NCBI GenBank assembly: GCA_031408575.1
Contig: JANNWS010000207.1
Location: forward strand, 1 to 18,382
DNA length: 18,382 bases
Direction: 5' to 3'
DNA from: Aliitabrizicola sp031408575
GTDB taxonomy: Bacteria; Pseudomonadota; Alphaproteobacteria; Rhodobacterales; Rhodobacteraceae
Shown: positions 1 through 7,243 of the stretch, piece by piece
Layout of the letters: the number at the start of each line of letters is the position of its first letter
Position numbering within the stretch: the first letter of the stretch is position 1
Program-made: the position numbers and the translations under genes
The notes under the pieces: generated by a model
Told to the model about the DNA's origin: nothing
The model's database searches: none
The model's input: the letters and a program-made list of their open reading frames with translations, nothing else

Positions 1-125
1 CGAATGAACTTCGTCGAGCGTTTGATCATGCCGTGACGTTTCCCGGCAGGGCCTGACTTCACTTTGCCTGTGGCCGTGAAGGAGAACCGCTTTTTCGCGG
101 CGGATTTGGTCTTCATCTTGGGCAT
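1..125 (-). CDS. rpmI: 50S ribosomal protein L35, N-terminal part (cut by window edge)
   Basis: This is the first 41 codons of bacterial ribosomal protein L35, a small, very basic protein of the large ribosomal subunit. The translation begins MPKMKTKSAAKKRFSFTATG and continues into a Lys/Arg-rich stretch containing KRHGMIKRS, which is typical of the family. L35 is usually about 65 residues, so roughly the last third lies beyond the left edge. The ATG at 123-125 follows a good Shine-Dalgarno sequence (AGGAG, about 6 nt upstream). L20 (rplT) would normally follow downstream, outside the window. A possible promoter lies at 206-234. The gene is separate from the small membrane protein gene at 250-474 by 124 bp. 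Confidence 0.96.
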   Translation of the reverse strand, partial: MPKMKTKSAAKKRFSFTATGKVKSGPAGKRHGMIKRSTKFI

Positions 126-205
126 TTACAGCTCCTCTTTACGAGTTGTTGAACGCACGACTCGGCATGCCACTTGGGCCGGACGCGCGGGGTGTCGAAG
201 TGCGG

Positions 206-234
206 CGTATAGGCAAGCGCTTGCGGCCGCGCAA
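206..234 (-). promoter_or_regulatory. Possible sigma-70-type promoter for rpmI
   Basis: Read on the minus strand, TTGCGC (229-234) and TATACG (206-211) are separated by exactly 17 nt. The start point would be near 199, giving a leader of about 75 nt before rpmI. The -35 part overlaps a perfect hairpin, CTTGCG-GCCG-CGCAAG (220-235), with no T-tract on either strand, so it is not an intrinsic terminator. This is a motif match only, and the -35 match is weak. Confidence 0.3.
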
Positions 235-249
235 GAGGATTCCGGCCGA

Positions 250-474
250 TCAGCGGGTGAACCGGCCAAACACCGATGCAAACGCCAGCAATATCTCGCG
301 CACCGTATAACCCGACGGTTTCTGAATCAGTGCCACAACGACCAGCGTCCCTGCGATCAGCACGACGATAGCCGCAAGGCGGGGTGGTCGCCCTTCCGAG
401 TAGGCCGACAGCAAAGCGGGAATCGACAGCACGCCCAGCGTGACGCCGATCACCATCATCAGATCCGTATCCAT
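250..474 (-). CDS. Small hypothetical membrane protein between pyk and rpmI
   Basis: This 74-residue protein of unknown function begins MDTDLMMVIGVTLGVLSIPA. It has two hydrophobic segments (about residues 5-23 and 35-53) joined by a short polar loop containing SEGRPPR, and a basic tail, so it is probably a two-helix inner-membrane protein. I chose the ATG at 472-474 because GGGGGAG lies 6 nt upstream. An in-frame TTG directly before it (475-477) is possible but unnecessary. It sits 27 nt downstream of the pyk stop on the same strand, so it is probably cotranscribed with pyk. I recall similar short proteins in this position in related Rhodobacteraceae but know no function. Confidence 0.8.
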   Translation of the reverse strand: MDTDLMMVIGVTLGVLSIPALLSAYSEGRPPRLAAIVVLIAGTLVVVALIQKPSGYTVREILLAFASVFGRFTR

Positions 475-501
475 CAACCTCTCCCCCGGTCAGGGGAAAG
501 A

Positions 502-1944
502 CTATTCGGGATCGACGTTCAAAATCAACCGCTCGTCACAAGGTGCGACCCGCAGAATATTGGTCGTCCCCTGCACATTGAACGGAACGCCTGCGGTCAC
601 CACAACCTGGTCGGTCAACGCGAATCCGTACTCGCGTGCAGCGCGAGCGGCGGCGATCACCGCGCCTTTGAACCGCTCTTGCATTTCGGTGATCACGCAA
701 TGCGTGCCCCAGGTCAGGCACATCCGCCGGGCCGTCTCGATCAGGGGGGTCAGTGCGAGGATCGGGACGCGAGGGCGTTCACGTGCCACCAGCGACACCG
801 TTGTGCCGGTCTGCGAAAAGCAGCAGATCGCCTTGATATCGGTGCTTTCGGCAATCTCGCGCGCGGCGGCAACGATGCCGTCGGCGATGGTCGTACGCTT
901 GGCGGAGCGGCTGGCTTCGATGATGCTGCGATAGGTCGGATCGCGTTCGACCGACATTGCCACATTGTTCATCATCGTCACTGCTTCGACCGGATAGGCA
1001 CCGGCCGCAGATTCTGCCGACAGCATGATTGCGTCGGCACCTTCATAGATCGCAGTCGCCACGTCAGACACTTCGGCCCGCGTCGGCATCGGCGATTCGA
1101 TCATTGACTCCAGCATCTGCGTGGCCACGATCACCGGCTTTGCTGCCGCGCGCGCACCACGCACCAACTGCTTCTGGATCGGCGGCACGGCATAGATCGG
1201 CAACTCGACACCCAGATCGCCACGCGCCACCATGATTCCGTCCGACACCGCCAGAATTTCGGCATAGGCCTTGACCGCTGCCGGTTTCTCGATCTTCGAC
1301 AAGATCGCCGCACGACCCTTTGCCAGTGCGCGCGCCTCGATCACGTCCTCGGGGCGCTGCACGAAAGACAGCGCCAGCCAGTCGACGCCCAGATCGCAGG
1401 CAAATTCCAGATCCTTGCGGTCCTTGTCGGAAAGGGCGGCCACCGGCAGCACCACGTCCGGCACATTCACGCCCTTGCGGTTGGAAATCGTGCCGCCAAC
1501 CGTCACGGTGCAATCTGCAAAGTCCGGTCCGCAGCTGTCAACCTTCAGCCTGATCTTGCCATCGTTCACCAGCAAGGCAGTACCGGGTTCAAGGGCCGCG
1601 AAAATCTCGGGATGCGGCAGGTTCACGCGGGCCAGGGTGCCGGGCGTCGGGTCAAGATCCATCCGAAAGGCCGCACCATCGATCAGGTCTTCCGACCCGG
1701 CGGCAAAGACGCCAACGCGCAGCTTTGGTCCCTGCAGGTCGGCAAGAATGCAGATCGGGCGGCCTGTATCGGCCTCGATCTGGCGGATGATGACATGGCG
1801 TGCGCGGATATCGTCATGCGTGCCGTGGCTCATGTTCAGGCGGAACACATCGGCCCCCGCCTCGAACAAGGCGCGGATGGTGGCGTAGTCGTTAGAGGCC
1901 GGGCCCAGCGTGGCCACGATCTTCACGTTGCGAAGGCGTCTCAT
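502..1944 (-). CDS. pyk: Pyruvate kinase
   Basis: Cytosolic glycolytic enzyme converting phosphoenolpyruvate and ADP to pyruvate and ATP. The 480-residue length is normal for bacterial pyruvate kinase. Visible signatures: FRLNMSHG (residues 34-41, with the Arg, Asn, Ser and His used for nucleotide and cation binding), ADLQGPKLR (68-76), the catalytic-lysine segment ILSKIEKP (214-221), MVARGDLGVELP (238-249) and ATQMLESMIESPMPTRAEVSDVA (274-296, metal/K+ region; given here in full because it is diagnostic only in part, key residues T275, Q276, E279, R289, E291). The B domain spans about 71-165 and the C-terminal domain about 355-470. There is no extra C-terminal PEP-utiliser domain. The ATG at 1942-1944 has GAGG 5 nt upstream. 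The frame stays open far upstream, but that part is antisense to the amidohydrolase gene. Confidence 0.97.
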   Translation of the reverse strand: MRRLRNVKIVATLGPASNDYATIRALFEAGADVFRLNMSHGTHDDIRARHVIIRQIEADTGRPICILADLQGPKLRVGVFAAGSEDLIDGAAFRMDLDPTPGTLARVNLPHPEIFAALEPGTALLVNDGKIRLKVDSCGPDFADCTVTVGGTISNRKGVNVPDVVLPVAALSDKDRKDLEFACDLGVDWLALSFVQRPEDVIEARALAKGRAAILSKIEKPAAVKAYAEILAVSDGIMVARGDLGVELPIYAVPPIQKQLVRGARAAAKPVIVATQMLESMIESPMPTRAEVSDVATAIYEGADAIMLSAESAAGAYPVEAVTMMNNVAMSVERDPTYRSIIEASRSAKRTTIADGIVAAAREIAESTDIKAICCFSQTGTTVSLVARERPRVPILALTPLIETARRMCLTWGTHCVITEMQERFKGAVIAAARAAREYGFALTDQVVVTAGVPFNVQGTTNILRVAPCDERLILNVDPE

Positions 1945-1992
1945 TCTGCCTCGATCCTTTATCGTGTTACTGTCTCGCGGTGGGCCGCTGGT

Positions 1993-2021
1993 CTTATGGC
2001 GGAATTCCTGCAACGGGGCAA
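1993..2021 (-). promoter_or_regulatory. Possible promoter for pyk
   Basis: On the minus strand, TTGCCC (2016-2021) and CATAAG (1993-1998) are spaced by 17 nt. Transcription would begin near 1986, about 42 nt before the pyk start codon. This lies in the 141-bp region between divergent pyk and the amidohydrolase gene. It is a motif match only. I see no equally good promoter for the plus-strand gene. Confidence 0.35.
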
Positions 2022-2085
2022 CTGGCGCTTTCCGGCGTGCCGCCCTAAACCGGCAGATGACACGCGGTGGCGACAGAGGCATGAC

Positions 2086-2841
2086 GTGAACGCCTATGAA
2101 ATAATCGGTGAAGACCGCCCGTCGCGCTGGCTGGTGACCTGCGACCATGCGACCAACCGGGTGCCGCCCGACATCGGTGGTGGCACCCTTGGCATCGCCA
2201 CTGCGGATATGGAGCGTCACATCGCCTATGATCCGGGGGCTGCGGGGCTGACCCGTGCGCTGGCCGCGGTGCTGGACGCACCCGCGATCCTGTCGAATTT
2301 CTCGCGTCTGGTGATCGACCCGAACCGGGGCCAGGATGATCCGACCCTCATCATGCGGCTTTATGACGGGACGATCATTCCCGCCAACCGCTGCGTTGAC
2401 GCGGCCGAGACGGCGCGGCGGCTGGCGCTGTTGTACCGGCCCTATCACGCAGCGCTGGCGCGGTTGGCGGCGCGGCAGGCTGATACGGTGATCGTCGCCA
2501 TTCATTCCTTTACCCCCTGCCTGAAAGGTCGCCCCCCCCGGCCCTGGCACGTCGGCATCCTCTATTCCCATCTGGACGGGCGGCTGTCGCAGCCACTTCT
2601 GGCCCGTCTGATCGCCGAGCCGGACCTGTGCATCGGCGAGAATGAACCCTATGCCGGCCACTTGCCGGGCGACGCGATCGACCAGCATGCCTTGCAGCCG
2701 GGGCGGCACAACACACTGATCGAATTGCGCCAGGACCTGATCGCAAAGGCTGACCAGCAGACCGCCTGGGCCACGCGGCTTGCGCCGATCCTGCGGAGCG
2801 CGCTGATTGACGCCGAAGCGCGCAGCCCCATTTCAATGTGA
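2086..2841 (+). CDS. N-formylglutamate amidohydrolase family protein
   Basis: The N-formylglutamate amidohydrolase (FGase, PF05013) family hydrolyses N-formyl-L-glutamate to formate and glutamate in histidine catabolism, though many members outside hut operons have untested substrates. The 251-residue protein has the expected blocks: TCDHATNRVP (residues 18-27, usually CEHASN), HIAYDPGA (45-52), SRLVIDPNRG (73-82) and AIHSFTP (138-144). I place the start at GTG 2086-2088 because AGAGG lies 6 nt upstream and the preceding in-frame codons overlap the pyk promoter region. It is followed after 16 nt by a DUF1244 gene, probably in the same operon, and is divergent from pyk. No hut genes are visible nearby, so a role in histidine breakdown is not supported by context. 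Confidence 0.9.
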   Translation: MNAYEIIGEDRPSRWLVTCDHATNRVPPDIGGGTLGIATADMERHIAYDPGAAGLTRALAAVLDAPAILSNFSRLVIDPNRGQDDPTLIMRLYDGTIIPANRCVDAAETARRLALLYRPYHAALARLAARQADTVIVAIHSFTPCLKGRPPRPWHVGILYSHLDGRLSQPLLARLIAEPDLCIGENEPYAGHLPGDAIDQHALQPGRHNTLIELRQDLIAKADQQTAWATRLAPILRSALIDAEARSPISM

Positions 2842-2857
2842 ACCTGAGGAGGGTCAT

Positions 2858-3172
2858 ATGGACGATGCAACCAGAATCGAACTTGAGGCCGCAGCGTTTC
2901 GCACGCTGATCCATCACATGATGGTCAAACGGCCGGACGTACAGAACATCGATCTGATGAACCTGGGCGGGTTTTGCCGCAACTGCCTGAGCCGCTGGTA
3001 TCAGGAGGCCGCGGCCAAACGCGGCATTCCGATGGAAAAGGAGGCCGCGCGGGAAATTGTCTATGGCATGCCCTATGCCGATTGGGTGGCACAGCATCAG
3101 ACAGATGCCGACGCGGACAAGACTGCCGCGTTCAATGCAGCTTTTCAGCAGAATGTCGGCAAGGGCGGCTGA
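2858..3172 (+). CDS. DUF1244 family protein
   Basis: A 104-residue protein of the DUF1244 family (PF06844), whose function is unknown. It is soluble, with no signal peptide or membrane segment. The family hallmark is the central GGFCRNCLSRWYQ stretch (about residues 37-49) with a C-x-x-C pair, followed by a conserved region containing VYGMPYADWVAQHQ. The ATG at 2858-2860 follows a very strong Shine-Dalgarno sequence (GAGGAGG, 5 nt upstream). It lies 16 nt after the amidohydrolase stop, so the two are likely cotranscribed and perhaps functionally linked. It ends 4 bp before the oppositely directed RTX gene. Whether the two cysteines bind metal is not known to me. Confidence 0.9.
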   Translation: MDDATRIELEAAAFRTLIHHMMVKRPDVQNIDLMNLGGFCRNCLSRWYQEAAAKRGIPMEKEAAREIVYGMPYADWVAQHQTDADADKTAAFNAAFQQNVGKGG

Positions 3173-3176
3173 CCGC

Positions 3177-4115
3177 TCAGACGAAAAAACCCTCATTGAG
3201 TGAGGTTATTCGCGACAGATCAAGGGTATCCACGTCGACGCCCTGCAGGACGGCGCGCAGCAACCCGTTCGCCCAGACTTCGGTGCCAAGGCCATCACCG
3301 GTGGGAAGCACTTCGAAGCTGTCATTCGGCTGCCCGAAAAAGTCCACTTCCAGTGTATCCTCGGTCTGGCTGAAATCGGTGATGACAAGGGGTGCCGATG
3401 TGCCGTCCGGCTGCACCGGGGTGTCATCCTGATCATACCAGGCGGTTGCTGTGAAGTTGTCCGCTCCGCCGCTCCCGGTCAGAAGATCGCCTGCGTCGGC
3501 GACAATGCTGTCATCCCCCTCGCCGCCATCAACCGTGTCGGCCCCCAATTCCAGCGGGCTGTCGGTGCTCTGCAGCAGATCTGCACCAAATCCGCCCGAT
3601 ATTAGGTCGCTTCCATACTCGCTGACGATCTCATCGCGACCCAGACTGCCGCCGAGCGTGTCGTCGCCGTACCAGCCATAGATAGTATCGTCACCGGCAC
3701 CGCCCAGCACCAGATCATTACCCTCGTCTCCGAACAACTCGTCATCGCCTTCGGCACCCAGCACGGTGTCATCACCCGCGTTTCCCGCGACATTGTCGTT
3801 GCCAAGGCCACCGATCAGGGAATCGTCGCCCGCACCGCCGCTCAGGCTGTCATCGCCTGTGCCGCCGTCAATCGTATCGGCGCGGGCCAAGCCAACGACA
3901 AGGTCGTCACCGCCCGCCGCAAGGATCAGGTCGCGTTGCGGTGTGCCGGTAATATCGTCGGAGCTATCGGTGCCGTTTATCGTATTGACGGGATCGGCGG
4001 GGGCTGTTTCCGGGATGGGAGCGGTATCCGGGTCATCGGCATCGGATGAACTGGCCCCGACCAGCGCTGCAAGTAAACCGACTGACAGCAAACTGAGTAG
4101 AAGAATCGAGCCCAT
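3177..4115 (-). CDS. RTX-type calcium-binding repeat protein with hydrophobic N-terminus
   Basis: A 312-residue, strongly acidic protein built mainly of RTX nonapeptide repeats (GGxGxDxxx). About ten run from residues 65 to 180 (for example GGTGDDSLS, GGAGDDSLI, GDEGNDLVL), with a second short block at about 190-220. Such repeats bind Ca2+ and fold as a parallel beta-roll outside the cell. The C-terminal part (VITDFSQTEDTLEVDF and a DLSRI tail) resembles the final module of type I-secreted RTX proteins. Residues 3-20 are almost wholly hydrophobic and are followed by an acidic, Pro/Ser-rich linker, so the protein may instead be anchored or Sec-exported. The ATG (4113-4115) has GAGGG upstream. 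No catalytic domain and no secretion genes are nearby. It is monocistronic, with its own promoter (4145-4173). Confidence 0.88.
   Translation of the reverse strand: MGSILLLSLLSVGLLAALVGASSSDADDPDTAPIPETAPADPVNTINGTDSSDDITGTPQRDLILAAGGDDLVVGLARADTIDGGTGDDSLSGGAGDDSLIGGLGNDNVAGNAGDDTVLGAEGDDELFGDEGNDLVLGGAGDDTIYGWYGDDTLGGSLGRDEIVSEYGSDLISGGFGADLLQSTDSPLELGADTVDGGEGDDSIVADAGDLLTGSGGADNFTATAWYDQDDTPVQPDGTSAPLVITDFSQTEDTLEVDFFGQPNDSFEVLPTGDGLGTEVWANGLLRAVLQGVDVDTLDLSRITSLNEGFFV
3184..3205 (-). terminator. Possible intrinsic terminator inside the end of the RTX gene
   Basis: On the minus strand, CCTCA (3201-3205), a 5-nt loop and TGAGG (3191-3195) form a short stem followed by G and six T (3184-3189). 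The T-tract encodes the Phe-Phe of the C-terminus and lies before the stop codon at 3177-3179. The stem is only 5 bp, so efficiency is doubtful. Confidence 0.35.
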
Positions 4116-4144
4116 GAAACCCTCAACCGAAAAACTACCGTCAG

Positions 4145-4173
4145 ACGTTAAGGGTCTGTAAATATTGTGTCAA
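4145..4173 (-). promoter_or_regulatory. Likely promoter of the RTX gene
   Basis: A perfect -35 hexamer TTGACA (4168-4173, minus strand) is followed after 17 nt by TAACGT (4145-4150). The start would be near 4138, leaving a leader of just over 20 nt that contains the GAGGG ribosome site. The position and the consensus -35 make this the most convincing promoter in the window. The -10 is only a partial match. Confidence 0.5.
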
Positions 4174-4274
4174 TCGGTGGTGCATTGTCCGGTTTTCCGT
4201 TTCCCGTTGTCGACAAATCCTTTGTTTCAGCGTGCCGCAATGCTGCAACTGGACACAATGCCAAGCCTTCGGTT

Positions 4275-5138
4275 TCAGATGGCCGCTTTACGCATCTCGT
4301 CCAGGTAGATTTCGCGCAGCCTTGTTGCAACCGGACCGGGTTTTCCCTGTCCCAAGGGGGAACCGTCAATCTCGACCACCGGCATCACGAACGCCGAGGC
4401 CGAGGTGAAGAACGCCTCATCCGCCGCCTTGGCCTCGTCGATCGTAAAGGCGCGCTCTTCCACTTCCATCTGCGCTTCGGCGGCACAGCGCAGGACAGCG
4501 CTGCGGGTAATGCCATGCAAGATCTCGGTCCCAAGGTGCCGCGTGATGATGCGGTTGCCCTTGACGATGTAGGTGTTGTTCGACGTGCCTTCGGTCACGA
4601 ACCCGTCTTCGACCATCCAGGCGTCATCGGCCCCGGCCTTTTTCGCCATCATCTTGCCCATCGACGGATACAGAAGCTGCACCGTCTTGATGTCGCGCCG
4701 CCCCCAACGGATGTCGGGGATCGAGATCACCTTCATCCCTGCTTTTGCCGCCGGGCTGTCGGCCAGGCCGGGCTTTGACTGGGTGAACATCACAAGGGTG
4801 GAGGGGGTGATTTCCGGGTCGGGAAACGCGAAATCGCGGTCGCTGGGTGCGCCGCGCGTGACCTGAAGATAGACCATGCCGTCAACCACACCGTTCAGCG
4901 CAACCAGTTCGCGGTGGATCGCCAGCAGGTCGTCATCGCCGATCGGGGCAGCCATATCGAGTTCACCCAGCGACCGTGCAAGGCGGCGGCAATGGCCTTC
5001 GAAATCTATAAGCTTTCCGCCCAGCACTGACGTTACTTCATAAACGCCATCGGCCATCAGAAAGCCGCGGTCGAAGATGCTGATCTTCGCATCTTCCTCG
5101 GGCAGATAGGTGCCATTCACATAGACGGTCCGGCTCAT
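4275..5138 (-). CDS. dat: D-amino-acid transaminase (fold-type IV, PLP-dependent)
   Basis: Class IV aminotransferase of the D-amino-acid transaminase type (typically D-alanine + 2-oxoglutarate = pyruvate + D-glutamate). In the 287-residue protein the PLP lysine is K151 in RRDIKTVQLL, E183 lies in VTEGTSNN, and DRGFLMADGVYE (23-34) is the usual N-terminal signature. The carboxylate-binding region reads TRGAPSDRDFAF (94-105): the Arg is present (R101) but the His of the classical R-x-H motif is replaced by Phe (F103). I chose the ATG at 5136-5138 (MSRTVYVNG) because GGGGA lies 5 nt upstream. Starts at 5144 or 5150 would add 2 or 4 residues and overlap dgcA. The gene begins 2 nt after dgcA and is clearly in its operon. 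A branched-chain or aminodeoxychorismate-lyase activity is less likely. Confidence 0.9.
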   Translation of the reverse strand: MSRTVYVNGTYLPEEDAKISIFDRGFLMADGVYEVTSVLGGKLIDFEGHCRRLARSLGELDMAAPIGDDDLLAIHRELVALNGVVDGMVYLQVTRGAPSDRDFAFPDPEITPSTLVMFTQSKPGLADSPAAKAGMKVISIPDIRWGRRDIKTVQLLYPSMGKMMAKKAGADDAWMVEDGFVTEGTSNNTYIVKGNRIITRHLGTEILHGITRSAVLRCAAEAQMEVEERAFTIDEAKAADEAFFTSASAFVMPVVEIDGSPLGQGKPGPVATRLREIYLDEMRKAAI

Positions 5139-5140
5139 GG

Positions 5141-6103
5141 TCATCCCCATAACTTGGCGGTGGGCGGGTGAACGCCAGCCTTATCAAAGGTCAGCGGGTT
5201 CTCGCGGTCTTCGGCCAGAAGCAGCGGACCGTCAAGGTCGGTATAGGCGGCGCCCTGGGCCAGAAGTGTTGCCGGAGCCATAGCGAGGCTGGAGCCGACC
5301 ATGCAGCCGATCATCAGGCCGTAACCTTCGGCCAGCGCCATTTGTTTCAGTGCAAAGCCTTCGGTCAGCCCGCCGGTCTTGTCCAGCTTGAGGTTCACCA
5401 TGTCATACTTGCCGCGCAGTCCGGGCAAGGAATGACGGTCATGGCAGCTTTCATCCGCGCAGACGGGCAGGGGGCGCGCAATCTCGGCCAGCATGTCATC
5501 GGCACCTGCGGGCAGCGGCTGTTCCACCAACGCCACGCCAAGGCGCAGCAGATGCGGGGCGAGGTCGGAGTAAACCTCGGCTGTCCAACCCTCATTGGCA
5601 TCGACGATAATGGTCGTCTTCGGCGCTCCGGTACGGACCGCCTCCAGTCGGGCCATGTCATCGGGCGTGCCGAGTTTGATCTTCAACAGCGGGCGATGGG
5701 CGTGTTTCATGGCCTGCGCTCGCATGTTTTCCGGCGTATCGAGTGACAGCGTGTAGGCGGTGATTTCGGGGCCGGGTTCGGAAAGGCCCGCCAGTTGCCA
5801 GACACGTTGGCCGGTTTGCTTGGCCTCAAGGTCCCACAGCGCGCAATCGACCGCATTGCGGGCGGCCCCGGCCGGAAGCGCGGTTTGCAGGGCGTCGCGG
5901 CTGATATCGGCCGGCAGGCTTTCGATCTGGGCGGTCACGCTGTCCGGCGTTTCGCCGTAGCGAGCATAAGGCACACATTCACCCCAGCCGCTAACCCCGC
6001 CGCGCGTGATCCGGACGGTCAGCACCCGCGCTTCGGTGCGGCTGCCCCGGCTGATGGTAAAGACGTGCGCGAGGCGGAAGATGTCGGGCGTAACGGTGAT
6101 CAT
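5141..6103 (-). CDS. dgcA: N-acetyl-D-glutamate racemase DgcA (enolase superfamily)
   Basis: Enolase-superfamily enzyme of the dipeptide-epimerase / muconate-lactonising subgroup. Visible residues are those of a two-base racemase: K-x-K at 141-143 (LKIKLG), metal ligands D168 (IVDANEGW), E194 (VEQPLP) and D217 (CADES), and the opposite-face lysine K239 (NLKLDKTGG). The length, 320 residues, is normal. Alone it could be called an L-Ala-D/L-Glu epimerase, but the neighbouring DgcN and transaminase favour DgcA, which I recall as converting N-acetyl-D-glutamate to N-acetyl-L-glutamate in D-glutamate catabolism. It starts at ATG 6101-6103 with only a weak ribosome site (GAAAG), 115 bp after dgcN. 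Its stop is 2 nt before the transaminase start. The substrate is inferred from context. Confidence 0.87.
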   Translation of the reverse strand: MITVTPDIFRLAHVFTISRGSRTEARVLTVRITRGGVSGWGECVPYARYGETPDSVTAQIESLPADISRDALQTALPAGAARNAVDCALWDLEAKQTGQRVWQLAGLSEPGPEITAYTLSLDTPENMRAQAMKHAHRPLLKIKLGTPDDMARLEAVRTGAPKTTIIVDANEGWTAEVYSDLAPHLLRLGVALVEQPLPAGADDMLAEIARPLPVCADESCHDRHSLPGLRGKYDMVNLKLDKTGGLTEGFALKQMALAEGYGLMIGCMVGSSLAMAPATLLAQGAAYTDLDGPLLLAEDRENPLTFDKAGVHPPTAKLWG

Positions 6104-6218
6104 CGGTTGCTTTCGGAGAGGTCAGACAGTGGGGCGGGGCACTTATCAAGCCGTGGCCGGCTATCTTCGCTCGGCGGCGGGCCCGATGAAAGCCGGGCAG
6201 GGCTTGATGAGGGGTATT

Positions 6219-7220
6219 TCAGACAGCGAGCATCGCATCCACCAGTTTTCCTGCGCCAAAGCGGAACGGGTCGGTGGCGGGCAGGCCGGTGCGCGCCTCT
6301 GCCTCGGCCAGATAGGCGGTGGCGTCGTCTTCGGACATGTGCTGCGTGTTGATCGACACGCCCACCGCCACGCAAGCCGGGTTTGGTATCCGGGCCAGTG
6401 CCAGGGCCATATCGCGCACATCTTCGATGCTGGGCAATTTGTAGCCGGGCAGGCCGCGCATATGCACCCGAGTCGGCTCGTGACAGATTATCAGCGCATC
6501 GGGCTGGCCCCCGTGGATCAGCGCAAGTGTCACGCCGGAATACGAGACATGGAACAGGCTGCCTTGCCCCTCGATCAGATCCCAGTGGTCGGGATCATTG
6601 TCCGGCGTCAGCCATTCGACCGATCCTGCCATGAAATCCGCGATCACCGCGTCCAGTGGCACGCCGTCACCCGTAATAAGAATACCGGTCTGCCCGGTGG
6701 CGCGGAATGTGGATTTCAGTCCGCGGGCGCGCATTTCCCGGTCGATACAAAGCGCGGTATACATCTTGCCGATGGAACAGTCGGTGCCGACTGCCAGCAT
6801 ACGCTTGCCGCTGCGCTTTTTGCCATTGGCGATGGGGTAGCTTACGCTCGGGACGCGCACGTCATGCAGGGTTCGCCCTGTCGCATGCGCGACGGCGGCA
6901 AGGTCGGGTTCGTCGCGCAAAAGGTTGTGCAGCCCGGATGCAAGATCAAACCCCTCCTCCAGTGCTGCGATCAGGACCTTCTTCCAGCCAGGGCTTATGA
7001 TACCCCCGCGGTTTGCCACACCGATTACAACGGTCCTGACGCCCGCCGCCGCGGCGTCGGCCAAAGTCATGTCGGGCAGGCCCATGTCGGCATTGCATCC
7101 GGGCATGCGGTACTGGCCCACGGCATATTCAGGCCGCCAGTCCTTGATGCCTTGTGCGACCTTGGCGGCCAGCGGATCGGCGGCATCGCCAAGAAAAAGC
7201 AGATAGGGTGTGTGAATCAT
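6219..7220 (-). CDS. dgcN: D-glutamate N-acetyltransferase DgcN (DUF1611 family)
   Basis: A 333-residue DUF1611 protein. This family contains DgcN, reported to acetylate D-glutamate as the first step of a D-glutamate catabolic route in marine Proteobacteria and haloarchaea. A P-loop is present at 145-152 (GTDCSIGK, followed by Met rather than Ser/Thr), preceded by a Rossmann-like N-terminal domain (GVANRGGIISPGW, about 67-79). Other conserved stretches are TGQTGILITGDGV (175-187), IEGQGSLFH (216-224) and HEPTRVHMRG (247-256). The ATG at 7218-7220 has GGAG 7 nt upstream. A longer open frame up to 7349 has no good ribosome site. It is the first gene of dgcN-dgcA-dat, with a candidate operator (7244-7258) just upstream. 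Family assignment is firm; activity rests on the known homologue. Confidence 0.9.
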   Translation of the reverse strand: MIHTPYLLFLGDAADPLAAKVAQGIKDWRPEYAVGQYRMPGCNADMGLPDMTLADAAAAGVRTVVIGVANRGGIISPGWKKVLIAALEEGFDLASGLHNLLRDEPDLAAVAHATGRTLHDVRVPSVSYPIANGKKRSGKRMLAVGTDCSIGKMYTALCIDREMRARGLKSTFRATGQTGILITGDGVPLDAVIADFMAGSVEWLTPDNDPDHWDLIEGQGSLFHVSYSGVTLALIHGGQPDALIICHEPTRVHMRGLPGYKLPSIEDVRDMALALARIPNPACVAVGVSINTQHMSEDDATAYLAEAEARTGLPATDPFRFGAGKLVDAMLAV

Positions 7221-7243
7221 AGACGCGCTCCGCAGGGTGTCGC

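Noticed and set aside
64..1107. Long plus-strand open frame (347 codons) opposite rpmI and pyk
   Set aside because: It is antisense to pyk and the small membrane protein, its composition (rich in Arg, His, Gln, Gly) is that of a GC-rich shadow frame, and no ribosome site or domain is visible.
1945..2709. 255-codon upstream extension of the pyk frame
   Set aside because: It is antisense to the amidohydrolase gene. The ATG at 1944 has a good ribosome site and starts the conserved pyruvate kinase N-terminus.
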